Below the pieces are notes generated by a model. The model was not told the DNA's origin, ran no database searches, and saw only the letters and a list, made by a program, of their open reading frames with translations. 64,000 nucleotides of DNA from Chimonanthus salicifolius (Eukaryota; Streptophyta; Magnoliopsida; Laurales; Calycanthaceae): NCBI GenBank assembly GCA_013350335.1, contig CM023541.1, forward strand, positions 34,402,739-34,466,738, in the 5' to 3' direction. Positions 1-10,967 of the stretch are shown piece after piece (the stretch's first letter is position 1; the number at the start of each line of letters is the position of its first letter). Made by a program: the position numbers and the translations under genes.

Positions 1-3000
1 ATAGGAGAAAATATACACGTATTGTTGCCAGCAAGCAGGAGACTTGGAAAATTCGATGTGCATGTGTCCTTGCAACTAGTAAACCTCACCTTGCTAGAGC
101 CGAATACTAGAGAGCAGAACATTGATGGCATGAAAATGGCAACAATGAGACCACTGGTTGTTGGATGAAAAACTGATAGATTTGGTCATCTCACCGCAAA
201 GCCTTATAAGGTGGAGGGGGAGTTCCATCTGCAACAAAGCGAGGAGAATGAATTGGATGAATAACAACAAAGGCAACATGAGCTCCTGTTGCTGCAGAGA
301 AAGAATACACACCTACTTTCTCTACTGCTAGTAGTAACGTTACTACTACCACAGCTACAACTCAAACTGCTACTAGGTAGTTATACTTCCTCTTCTTCTA
401 CTTCTTCTTCTGCTATATTGAGAGACAGAGCATTTTCAAATGAATTCTTGTGGTCTTGCATCAAGGAAAATCCACAAATAGTTCTAGTCCATCAAATTGA
501 ATTGAGCACCACAAAGAAGGTACCCATCAAACATCCAATCTCTACCGGTCAATATCAAAGGTTTAGAGGCAATGTGGAACCACCAAAACAATCCATACCT
601 AAACGGACCCAATTCCAACCGCTCAAGAAAGCCCACCAGAGTTCGTCATCTTAAGTGAGATAGAGGAGCTTTAGAAAAGAAACTGAAAGGGACAAGCAAG
701 TCTCTCTTCCGAAGCGAAATTTGGGGTCACGGTTTTCTCTTCGAAGATTCAATGAAGGTACCAGTAGGCCAAAAGTCTTGAGCAATCCACAAGATGTAGC
801 TCTCAGGCGCCAAGTTTCTTGTTGTGGTCTTTCACCTTCTCCCAGTCAAAGATTCAATGGGTTACCGGTCGGAACATTTCGAGGAACCTGCAAGGAGGAG
901 AGAGACCCTTATGAAGGAAATGAGAGTCGTGAAAGAAAAAATGGAGAGGAGAGGAGTTTCGTTCAATGCTGCGATGGGAAAAGGAATAGCAGGAAAATAG
1001 GAATTGGACGAAGTGGGAAACAGTAAGGAGAGAAAGGAAAACTTAAAAGAGGGGTAGAACTGGAATCGTGGGAAAAATAAAATAAAATCCATGTAAGATA
1101 AAAAGAAAAATCCGTATGAGGATCATTTCCCCAAATAAATTGCAAAAGAACTTCTTTATTTCCTGTAAAATTTTGAGAGCTTAAAGCTTTAGAGAATGAA
1201 GATATGAGCAAAATTATTACCACATGTGAATATTTCTTTCTATTACTCACCTTATTATTATTTTTTTGTTATTTTTTCGTACCAATATTATTATTCACTT
1301 GCACGTAGTTACACATCAAAAATAGATATAGCATGTGTTGTGCAGTTCTTTATGTAGCAGGTTATAAATGTCTCACATGGCATATAATGAGGCCAACCAC
1401 TCTTGCAGAATAGAAATAAACTTTAAATCTATCTAAACTATTAAAAAAAAAAATCATAATTCTGAGTCTATGAATGTCCAATATAAGTTATAGGGATGGC
1501 AACGGGCCGGGTATTTACTATACCAAGCCCACGCTTGATTTTGACAATGAATGACCGAGCCTGAGTCCAAGCCCAACGAAGAGCCTGATAAGAAGCCCAA
1601 ATTGAAATAAACCTTCTAAGTATCAAGATTGTCTATATCACATTACTTAGTTCATTTCTTTATTTTCTTTTAAATTTTCATTAAGTTCATCAAAATATTC
1701 AATTATACAGACTAAAAATAGACTTAATGAACTGTAGGCTCACAAGATTTCAATATAAAATATCAGACTAACACCATCTAATAAAACTAACTTTTAAAAT
1801 AAAATATTTATAATTATTTGAACTGTTTGTAATTTTGTTTTTAGTGTTGTCTTTGCATTTTATTTTTTGAGAATTCTAAAGTTATAGATATTCATCTGTA
1901 TTTAAAACGCGTGTGAAGAAGAAAGTATTATAAATTTATAACTCTATATTCAAAAATAGTAAAGCAGCTCACAGCGTCCCTATAGTGTGGGGTTGCCTGT
2001 TTGTTTGAAAAATCATAGTTTATTTGTTTCTAATAGACTCCACTTTCAAAATTTCATATATGAAGGTTAATTCTATATAATGTCCAATGCACTGTCCTAG
2101 CTTGGGTGTATGACTCTTATGTGGAGCTCATTTGGTGATAAATAAAAATTATTTAAAATAATGATTTCTCTAAATTTAAATCAACTTAAATTAATGTCTA
2201 TTTGATGCATCATTATTAGATTGAGCATTATAGATAAAAATATTTATCCGATAGTTTTACTTTGACCTCAAAAAAGTAAAAGACTAGATGATTTAACGGG
2301 CACCATTTTAAGATAATTAGTTCGCTCTCATAATTAAATATCAACCCTCTATTTTTTAATATATGATGAATTTCACTATCCAACATCACATGTAAAAACA
2401 ACTAAACATTCAAATGTAGGCAATATTACTTTGATAGTTAAACATGAATCCACCAAATGAAGTAGTAATAAGTCAATTAAAAATATTTTTCGTTAAATAT
2501 GTAGTCTATTAAAATCATTTTAATTGAATCAATCAAGTCATTTTTTTTTAATTTTTCAAACTATATTTAATCGAATGAATGCAAATTTAATCAAAGGAAT
2601 TTAAATCAATATTTAAATATTAATTTTAATCTATGTATCGTATCAAATTAAAAAAAAAAATCTTAGTCAATTTTTCCAAGTTTCTATATCTCAATATCCT
2701 GAAAAGAGAAACCTTTTATCTTCTACTTTTTATTAAAAATATATTTTTTCTTATTTTTTAATTATTTAATTTTTTATATAATTTTAAATTGAGTCTGATC
2801 AGACTAATATTTAAAAATTTAAATTAGATCAAATTAAATAAGATAAAATTTTGTTATTAATCATATTTAACTCGATGTGACCCAATATAGATAGAAGATA
2901 CCAATAATAGTTCTCTCTCTCTCTTCCAATTGTAAAGTAGAGAAGATAGTTTTTTTTCAAGAATATTGATTTGTGCATCAATATTTTTTTAATAAGGAAC

Positions 3001-3378
3001 TAATGACATCATCATAATCTTTTTCTATTTTACTCTTAATTTTATTTTAAAAATAAAAAATAATATTATATCAGCCTATTATCTCTCTAAAAAAGTACCT
3101 GTTCTCAAATAATTGCTTTTATTATTTGAAGAAAAAACGAGTGTGAAGTTGTTATCTCTCTTAAAAAGGAAAGAAGGATAGATCTGTCAATTCTAAGTCC
3201 CCATCTCCTACTCTAAAATATCATGATATCTCTATCATTTGTTGTTGGATGAGAAAGAATTTAATATTTTTATTTACCTTTTGAAAAAAAAATCAATTTA
3301 ATATACACTACAACAATTTCAATTTAACACTTTTAAAATATGAGTCCAATATATTGTGGACCTAATAAAAATTAAAGT
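1..3378. other. AT-rich intergenic stretch, no supported gene
   Basis: I see no gene I can support here. Short open frames at 289-654 and 721-1026 lie in a mildly GC-richer patch (about 1-1100), but they lack recognisable domains, are unspliced and overlap equally good frames on the other strand. This patch may be a decayed retroelement. From about 1100 on the sequence is AT-rich with long A/T runs. Confidence 0.5.
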
Positions 3379-3523
3379 ATTAAAAGGATGATAGTTGGTT
3401 AGCCAACATATGAATTTAGAACTATTTGGTTCAATTATTAAAAGGATGAGAGTTGGTTAGCCAACATATGAATTTAGAACTATTTGGTTCAATTATTAAA
3501 AGGATGAGAGTTGGTTAACTAAA
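3379..3523. repeat. 58-bp tandem repeat, about 2.5 copies
   Basis: A unit beginning ATTAAAAGGATGA recurs at 3379, 3437 and 3495, giving an exact 58-bp period. The first two units are nearly identical; the third breaks off after about 28 bases. The unit contains the short inverted repeat GTTGGTTAGCCAAC. No coding potential was seen. Confidence 0.9.
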
Positions 3524-3721
3524 TCATACCAATTATGAATCACTAATTAATGATTGTTGAGTCTAGATCAATTCATTAGAAAGAAAATAGTGAAGGGAAT
3601 AGTAAACAAAGTTAGAAATATATGAAATGATTATATGTTACTATTTTTGTAATAATTTTTATTAGTGTAAGTTAATTCACTATTACGTGAAAAATTATTC
3701 TAAGAGTTTGATGGATGATAG

Positions 3722-3857
3722 CAGGGGTCGAGATATCGGCCGATATCCGATATATATCGCTGATATCAGCCGATATTGATACGTTTTTTTAAAAAAAAAA
3801 AATAAGAGAGAAAAATATCAACCGAGATATCGGCTGATACCGAATTTTTCACCCCTA
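3722..3857. repeat. Palindrome-rich ATATCGGCCGATAT repeat copy
   Basis: The stretch is bounded by AGGGGT and ACCCCT, a short inverted pair. Inside are overlapping ATATCGG/CCGATAT palindromes on both sides of an A/T run. Similar motif-rich stretches occur near 21100, 27430, 42760 and 48080, so this is a dispersed family and not a gene. A target duplication could not be identified. Confidence 0.55.
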
Positions 3858-4681
3858 GATTATAGATTCATTTGTCCTTGTAAAAGTTACCTTAAACATA
3901 ATAGTATATGATTATTTCTTTAAAAATTCTTTAATATAAGAAATAATATAACTGTACATGAATTAGGATGGATAAACATTTGCAGGAGAGAATATATCAA
4001 AAGAGACAACTCAACTATATATCACAATCTATATATGAATTTTGTTATTTAAATAGAGAGGAAAAATGGTGGTTGTTAATTTTTATCAAAATTAAGACAT
4101 TTAAAAAGTTTTAAGACATTTTTAAAAATTTTAGGACATCAAAATTTCAACTTTTAAGGATCTAAAACTACATAAAAATGATTTTTTTTTTTAATTTGAA
4201 AAAGGTTTCATTGCTTTTTCAATATCATAATAGGAACACCAAAGTTTTTATAAGGTTTCTTGATAACCCATGTTCTCTAAATTCAACGTATAATATATGA
4301 ATTTCAATCTAATTTTTAAACTTGAAGTAGGACATGGTTGTAGATTTCATTCTACTGAAAACATCAAAATAGGATACCAGATTTACCAAAATACAAAATT
4401 TATAAATTAATATTATTTAAAACTATGTGAGCAACTACAATTATTATTTTTATGGCTCTAGATTAGATAGTTAAAATTTTTATATACGGCTGAATTTTAA
4501 TCTTTTAATTAATCTCAAAATCTATTTTAAATTTATATTTTTGAATAGAACTGAAAATATATCCAAATTTAATATTGAAATAACACTAAAATTATAATTA
4601 TTTGTTCAATTAGAATAAATTGAGTTCTTTTACAAATAATTAATAGAAAAGTTCGAAAAAAAATTAGTGAAGCTTTTTTTT

Positions 4682-5205
4682 GGGCGTGACTTATAGACAT
4701 CCATTCTTTCTGCCTCTACATACTCCAATCCGGATTTTTGTGGCAAATTACCATTTTATCCCCGCGTTTCTAATTATTCGAATGAACATTCCATCGTATA
4801 TAACTGATTCATTCGAATGAATGCCTTGCTGATTCATTCGAATGAATGTATCAGAGAGAAACATTCGAATGACAGTCCCTAGTGTTTACGTCATTCATTC
4901 GAATGAATCAGCCCATTCATTCGAATGAAGAATGGGTTGATTCATTCGAATGAATGCCTTGAAAACTTGCATTCATTCGAATGAATCAGCTGATTCATTC
5001 GAATGAATGTATCAGAGAGAAACATTCGAATGACAGTCCCTAGTGTTTATGTCAATCATTCGAATGAATCAACTCATTCATTCAAATGAATGACATATAT
5101 GTTCATTCATTCGATTGAATGAATACTGATTAGCTGATTCATTCGAATGAATGCCTTGATTCATTCGAATAAATGGAACTTATATATAAACACACATTCG
5201 ATCGA
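4682..5205. repeat. Left TIR of the MULE with palindrome array
   Basis: About a dozen perfect or near-perfect copies of ATTCATTCGAATGAAT lie between 4785 and 5175, alternating with short linkers such as GCCTTG and CAGC. A block holding TCAGAGAGAAACATTCG occurs at 4851 and again at 5012, so this arm has an internal tandem duplication of 161 bp. The right arm carries that block once, in inverse orientation. Confidence 0.85.
5181..5190 (+). promoter_or_regulatory. TATA-like box in left MULE TIR
   Basis: TATATATAAA lies just inside the palindrome array, followed by CGATCGATC and a pyrimidine-rich leader up to the transposase start at 5749. The right TIR has the mirror-image arrangement. This suggests inward transcription from each TIR; it is a motif call only. 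Confidence 0.45.
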
Positions 5206-5748
5206 TCCACGAAATTCCACTCGTTTCATTCCATTGAAAACCCTAAACCGTCGTTTCCCTCTCTTTCTCCCTTCTCCCTTGAACCCCTTTCTCAATCCCT
5301 TTTCCCTTAAACCTTAAACCCCATTTTCCATACCCTCTTTTCACCTTTAAACCCCTTTTGCAAAGACTTCTCCTTACAACCTCATTTTCAACCTCCTTTT
5401 CAACTCCGTTTTCAAACTCAAACCCTTAAACCACATTTCAATCCCAAACCCTTATACCCCATTTTGAACCACCTTTTTCAAATACTTCTCCCTAAAATCT
5501 CATTTTCAACCCCTTTTTTAATCCCAAAATATTGAACCCCTTTTCAATCAGAAACCCTTAAACCTCTCAATCTCATTTTCAAACCCCATTTTCAACACAC
5601 TCTCTCAATCTCTTATCTCGGTTCGAAGTTGTCTCTCTCAAGCTAATATCTGGATCTCTTATCTCGAATCGAAGGTAACTCCTATCTCATTTTTTTTAAA
5701 AATCATTATTATTAGTGTTTTAAAGGTAGGTTTAAATTCTCAAGTGGC
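5206..5748 (+). other. Pyrimidine-rich leader before the MULE transposase
   Basis: A C/T-rich stretch of degenerate phrases (CCCTTAAACC, CATTTTCAACC, CCCCTTTTC) with no open frame of note. It looks like a transcribed 5' leader and may hold an intron; GGTAACTCC near 5673 could be a donor and TTTTAAAGGTAG near 5720 an acceptor. Confidence 0.4.
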
Positions 5749-8022
5749 ATGGAGTTTGTTGAGGGATGTTTTGAAAGTCGTGAGGACCTTATAAAATATG
5801 TTAAGAATATCGCTCTTGAAGAAGAATTTGTATGTACCATAAAGAGATCATGTAATAAGGAAAATAAATTAGTCATTGGCTGCGATAGATGAGGTAAATA
5901 CTGCAGCACAGTTAGCTTGGATGATAATGACAGAAAGAGGAAAGCATACTCTTGCCAATGTAATTGTCCTTTTGAAGTTAAAGGAAACTGATTGTTGATG
6001 GGTCATAGAAGTTGATCATAAAAAATTTGGAGTACAATCATGATATATCGGATGCATTATTAGGTCATCCAAGTACAAGATGTTTTCAGATGCTGAGAAA
6101 AGAATGATCATTGAAATGAAGAGTAGCAATATACCACCACGGCAAATTTTGACGACTCTTAGAAATCAAAATCCAGATATTGAAATATCAGAGGGTAATT
6201 TGTACAACTTTTATTCTGTGCTTCGGAAAGAGCAAGTAAAGGGTCGAACTACAATTGAAGCGTTGATAGAAGATCTTCAAGAATGTGGTTATCAATACTT
6301 TCTTGACTATGACATTGATGATGATCTGTCTGATCTCTTTTTCGCACATCCAAAGTCAATTTTACTTACTAAGAGCTAGCATAATGTGTTTCTGATGGAT
6401 TGCACATATAAAAACAACAGATATCATATGTCATTGCTTCATATCGTTGGTGTGACAAGTTTTAATAAGAATTTTTGCTCATGCTTTACATTTCTAAGAA
6501 ATGAAAAATTTGAAGATTATGTATGGGTATTACAGATGTTTAAAAAGGTCTTCGGAGTGCAGCATCATCGACAAGTTCTTTTGACTGATAGAGAATTGGC
6601 GTTAAAGAATGTCATTGATTTGGAGTTCCCTAATGCTGTACATATTTTGTGTTTTTGGCACGTCAATAAGAATATTGTTACTCGTTGTAAACCTTTTTTT
6701 AAGAAAATCGAAAACTGTAATGCATTTTTTACCGAATGGAATAACCTAATTGAGTGCCCAACTGAATAAGCATTCAATACAGCGTTTGAGGCATTCAAAC
6801 AAAATTTCAGAGATAATTCGCAGATAGTGAACTACTTAACAAGGACATGGATCCCACATAAAAAATAATTTGTCAAGGCATAGATCGGCTGGTGTTTACA
6901 TTTTAAGAATCGAACTACTTAAAGGGTTGATGGTGCACATTCTGTTCTTAAAAGTTATATAGCTACAACTACTGGTGACCTAGATGTTGTCCGAAGAAAA
7001 ATAGTCAATGTCATTGAAAATCAATTCGAAAAGTTCAACATTCAACTTGAGGATGAAAAGATTCGGTTTACTCATACTGTGTTTATTCCTTTATTTGATG
7101 AATTGAACGACAAAGTTTCTTATTTCGCAATGAGTGAGGTTTACAACCGATATGCTATGCTTATGAACAGATCATTTTCACCCATTTGTACAGAAGAATT
7201 TACAGCTTCAATGGGCCTACCGTGTGCGCACAAAATACAATGGATGGACAAATTACATTTGATGATATACACCCACAATGGATAACCGACTTGATCTCAT
7301 TGGACGACTTGAATATTGAAAGGAGGAGTCTTGGGGATGTATTAGATGTACACTTTGAAGGTATGAAGAACAAATATGGACATTTGTCTTTGTATGATCA
7401 AGAGATGCTCATAAATCATCTTCAAAATATTGTCATCCATGATAAGTCAGTCAGTCACCATATTATGCAATATTTTAGAGGACGTCATCCAGGTTGAAGG
7501 AATTCATCACAGGGCCAAACATCTACATATCGAGATCCTTCTGCATATGAGATTGTAGAGAATCAATTGAAAGGAAAAAGATGCACAGTTTGCAAAAATA
7601 CTGGTCATAATTCTATAACATGTCCGAATAGAATTACTCCTTCTGCATCTGTATCTTCAAGTGTAGATTTAAATGTTGCTCCAAATCAACATGATTTTCA
7701 TGAATCACAAACAACGAGTTTCTCTCAACTTGACCAAGTAAGTGCATATTCATATCTTTTCTACAGTCATAATAAGATAATAAAGACCAACAACTAAAAA
7801 TGTTTTTTTTCCACAGGATAGTGGATCTTATAACTTTGGTGACGAATCGACATATAACTCTATCATGTCCCAAGTAAGTTCTTTCCTTAATTGATATAGA
7901 TATGTATTGACCAATCGACATATAACTCTTCCATATGTTCTAATGTGATTTTTTTAAATGTTAGGCAGTCGTCTGGTGATCTTAGAGATAATGACGATTT
8001 TCAAGAATGGTGGAATCAATGA
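5749..8022 (+). pseudogene. MULE (MuDR-type) transposase pseudogene with zinc knuckle
   Basis: The reading starts at MEFVEGCFES (5749) and is interrupted by in-frame stops near 5890, 5989, 6379, 6768 and further on, so no intact product can be made. Recognisable parts, in order: an N-terminal region of the MuDR type; the catalytic core with first aspartate in LMDCTYK (about 6395) and second in LLTDRELAL (about 6583); the HILCFWHVNKN block (about 6640); then a C-terminal CCHC zinc knuckle CTVCKNTGHNSITC (about 7582-7623). The last coding parts appear spliced: GT/AG introns at 7738-7816 and 7874-7968 join SFSQLDQ, DSGSYNFG and a final exon ending DFQEWWNQ and TGA at 8022. Family function is cut-and-paste transposition in the nucleus. 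Transcription would come from the left TIR. Identification is firm; exact exon structure is inferred. Confidence 0.85.
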
Positions 8023-8119
8023 AGTGAAGATATTGTCAGTTTGAATATGATTATGGAAAGTATGAAAATTAAATGAATGAGACCATATTATGCTTTTTAA
8101 GGCTACAAAATATCAAATT

Positions 8120-8500
8120 TACAACAACATCTGTTCAAAATAATATGTTTAAAGTAAGGACCCAATTCAAAATGACAATCTGATAAATAAAACATGTTCA
8201 TTCAAAATATGAAATTTACAACATCTATTTTACATGTCAATATAAAAAACAAAAGTATATCAAATAGAAGAGTTATCCGGAACAGATGTAGAAGGTGCAG
8301 CAACAGGTGCGGTGGCAGGTGCAGAAGCAATGCAGGATGTGCAGCAGATGCAGAAGCAGGTGCATCAACTGGTGCAATAGTCGGAGGAGTGGAGGCAGGT
8401 GCAGAAGCAGATGCATCAACTGGTACAACAAGTGAAGGAGTGGAGGCAGGTGTATCAACTGGAAGTACATATGTAATAAGTATAGTCTGAGGTGGCTCCA
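8120..8500 (-). repeat. Ala/Pro/Thr-rich coding-type repeats, end of the second MULE gene
   Basis: On the minus strand this reads as a repetitive VDAPASAS / VDASASAPAST-like sequence with units of about 60 bp (GGTGCAGAAGCAGATGCATC and variants on the plus strand). It lies between the two convergent MULE genes and probably belongs to the tail of the minus-strand gene. Confidence 0.5.
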
Positions 8501-10205
8501 ATGGAATAAGTGTACTCTAATGAGAACGGGGCCGAGAAATTGCTGCTGCTCGACTTAAAACAGAATGGGGGCCAGTAGCAGCTGCAACTCTAGTCGGACG
8601 AGCAAAGGGCCTGAAGCTGCTGCAACTCCAGTCGGACGAATACGGGGGCCAGAAACTACTGCTAATCCAGTCGGACGAGCAGAGTGGCCAGAAGCTACTA
8701 ATCCACTTTGCCGAGCAAGGGGGTCTGAACCTGCTCCAAATGGACGACCAGGGGTGCCAGATCCTGCTCCTGAAGCTGAAGCAGCTGATCCAGATGGACG
8801 ACCAGGGGTGCCAGATCCTGCTTCTAAAGCTGAAGCAGCTGATCCAGATGGACCAACAGGGGTGCCAGATACTGCTGCTGATCGAAATGGACGAGCAGGG
8901 GTGCTAGATGCTACTATTAAAGCTGAAGTTGATGATCGAAATGGACGAGCAGAGGTACCAGATGCTGCTCCTAAAGCTGAAGCTGTTGATCTAAATGGAT
9001 GAACAAAGGCAAAAGCGGCTCCTGCATATTCTTTAGATACCCTTGCTCTTAAACTCCCATCTGCTTCTGCTCCTAATACTGTTGTTATCCCCCTCTCTTG
9101 TGTTAAAAGCACTGCCAACCTCAAAGTATCTATAATCTGATTTCGCATGACATCTAACCTTACAAAAATCTGATCATATCTCTAATCAATCTTCTCCTCC
9201 AAAGTAGAAATGCTATCAAGAATCTGCTGCGTGTTAATTCCAGTTGATCCTTTTTGAGGAGGAGTTCCTGTCTAGTGTGGCTCGCGTGTCTCACACGGCT
9301 CAGATGGCTCAGGTATACTGTGAACCTCAACTTGAGGTACCTTGACAACTTTGGGGAGCCATTTCTTACTCACTGTGTTGAAGTGGAATCCCATCTTCTT
9401 CAAAGTTGAATAATTAAAATAATCAAATCAGTATAAACAAGCTTTATCATCGGGGGGAAGAGGGATTCCATGTTCTTCAAAAAATGAACATAGAAAAAGA
9501 CTGTACTGAAGACTACATCTTCTGGTTTTCCAGCAGGCGCGCATGTGACTGATGATGATATGGGAGAGGGAGATTTGTTTACCATTCATGATGCACCAAA
9601 TAAGAAAGATATCGAACTATGTCACAGTAGTATGCCCTTTTTTAGGGTAAAAACAATCGACAACTATCTGATAGATGATTCGTGCTTCTAATATTAAGTT
9701 CTTCAAAGGGGGGGTCTTCTTTTCTATAATATCTGTTCTCCAACAGATTTCGTTGACGGCTACCAAAACATCGAAGTCCTCAACATCAGTGGGACATGTA
9801 CGACTGTCATACTTTCTAATGGCATCTTTGGGGAAATTATATAAGTAGTCCAACCTTCCCGTGAAACAACAATTTCTTGGCCTCGGACAGATGTCTTAAT
9901 TGACTCATCATCAATTCTTTCTACATTGGCATAAAATTCTTTAACGAATGTAGGATACATATTACATTTTAATGCCAAAAAGACTCCCAACCTATTTTTT
10001 CAAAATAAGATTCAACTTTCAATCCAAATTGTGTGAAAAATAAAAAGTCCACGATTTTACCAAATATATACGACCGTGTGGAGAAATCCTTTCTGTACAC
10101 GGTCGCGGATTCCGAAGATATGAAATAGTTGGAGTCGAATGGCGTGTTCTTCTTTTGTTTCTTCCCTCCCCTTAATGAGGTTGCTTTCCTTTTCGAAGAT
10201 GCCAT
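8200..10205 (-). pseudogene. Second MULE gene: putative plant transposon protein (Transposase_32-like), broken
   Basis: The frame opens at MASSKRKATSL (ATG at 10205, basic KRK and GGKKQKK runs) and follows FEKIGWESF, then must shift one base to continue as LALKCNMYPTFVKEFYANVE (about 9975) and shift again near 9850 to read LYNFPKDAIRKYDSRTC. After a stop near 9613 another block reads LIWCIMNGKQISLSHIII to FFEEHGIPLPPDDK (9600-9430). That order and the MNGK..SL.HII block resemble the plant-specific domain catalogued as putative plant transposon protein / Transposase_32. The tail (9420-8200) is rich in Ser, Ala, Pro and Gly with 18-codon repeats. The role of this domain is not known to me. It is convergent with the transposase and probably transcribed from the right TIR. 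At least two frameshifts and several stops make it a pseudogene. Confidence 0.65.
8740..8999 (-). repeat. 54-bp (18-codon) repeats in the second MULE gene
   Basis: GGGGTGCCAGAT recurs at 8751, 8805 and 8859 with a 54-bp period, then continues with more diverged units to about 8999. The minus-strand translation gives a repeating G-T-P-G-R-P-S-G-S-A-A-S-A pattern. A period of a multiple of three suggests past selection on the reading frame. Confidence 0.8.
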
Positions 10206-10504
10206 AAAAACAAGGTGGTTTTTTCGAAAGAAAGGAAAAAAGAGGGAGAGGGATTGATTTGAATGATTGAGGGTGTGATTCGAATGAAAGAGGGTGTGAT
10301 TCGAATGAATGGGGAGAAGGGCTAATCGAACGACTGGGATTGGGAGAGGGAGCTGCGAATGAGGGAGGGGAGAACTTAGAATCAGGAAGGGGATAACTGA
10401 TAATGAGGGAGACACAGCCGAAGCCGAAGAGTGAAAGGGAGAGGGAGAGCTTCGGTTTAGGGTTTCAAAAAGAGGGACGGCTTCAAATGAGGGAGAGACT
10501 TAGG

Positions 10505-10967
10505 GTTTGGTAGATCGATCGATCTATCGTCGGTGTTTATATATTAAGTTACATTCATTCGAATGAATCAACCCATTCATTCGAATGAATGACATAAACA
10601 CTAGGGATTGTCATTCTAATGTTTCTCTCTGATACATTCATTCGAATGAATCAGTTGATTCATTCGAATGAATCAGTTGATTCATTCGAATGAATGTAAA
10701 TTTTCAAGGCATTCATTCGAATGAATCAGTTGTATACGATGGAATGTTCATTCGAATAAATGGGCTGAACAGTATTCCGTGTTTCTGTTCAGCCCATTCA
10801 TTCAAATGAATTGAAATTACACTTGGACATTCATTCGAATGAATGCCAAAATGAACTGGTAATTCATTCAAATGATTGGAAACGCAGGAGTAAAATAATA
10901 ATTTGCCATGAAAATTCAGATTTGAATGTGTAGAGACAGAAAAAAATGGATGCCAGTAAGTCGCGCC
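10505..10967. repeat. Right TIR of the MULE with palindrome array
   Basis: Inverse counterpart of the left arm: CGATCGATC, a TATA motif, then about ten ATTCATTCGAATGAAT boxes or variants, one inverse copy of the TCAGAGAGAAACATTCG block (about 10600-10635), and the terminal TAAGTCGCGCC. It has one CAGCCCATTCATTC hairpin pair near 10765-10805 not obvious in the left arm. Confidence 0.85.
10536..10545 (-). promoter_or_regulatory. TATA-like box in right MULE TIR
   Basis: AATATATAAA on the minus strand, about 330 bp upstream of the ATG of the second MULE gene at 10205 and next to CGATCGATC, as in the left TIR. Confidence 0.45.

Larger units (their letters stand above)
4682..10967. mobile_element. 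Mutator-like element (MULE), two-gene, decayed
   Basis: The left end (GGGCGTGACTTA) and right end (TAAGTCGCGCC, read inward GGCGCGACTTA) begin inverted repeats that stay similar for roughly 460-520 bp, including shared stretches such as GGCAAATTA and TCAGAGAGAAACATTCGAATGA. Both arms are packed with the palindrome ATTCATTCGAATGAAT. Inside are a MULE transposase pseudogene on the plus strand and a second broken gene on the minus strand, converging near 8.1-8.2 kb. This recalls MuDR, where two convergent genes are driven from the TIRs. The flanking 9 bases are T-rich on both sides (CTTTTTTTT and TTTTTTTCT), so a 9-bp target duplication is plausible but not clean. Frameshifts and stops in both genes indicate that this copy is not autonomous now. 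Confidence 0.85.

Noticed and set aside
721..1026. 101-codon plus-strand frame as a gene
   Set aside because: It opens with TTG, has no recognisable domain and is Arg/Ser/Gly low-complexity; the opposite strand is equally open.
4785..5175. Regularly repeated palindromes resembling a CRISPR array
   Set aside because: Linkers are short, repeated and uneven; the same boxes recur in inverse at the other end of a MULE in a plant genome.
8565..9002. Plus-strand 145-codon frame across the 54-bp repeats
   Set aside because: It is the shadow of the minus-strand repetitive tail, which connects to recognisable upstream coding sequence.
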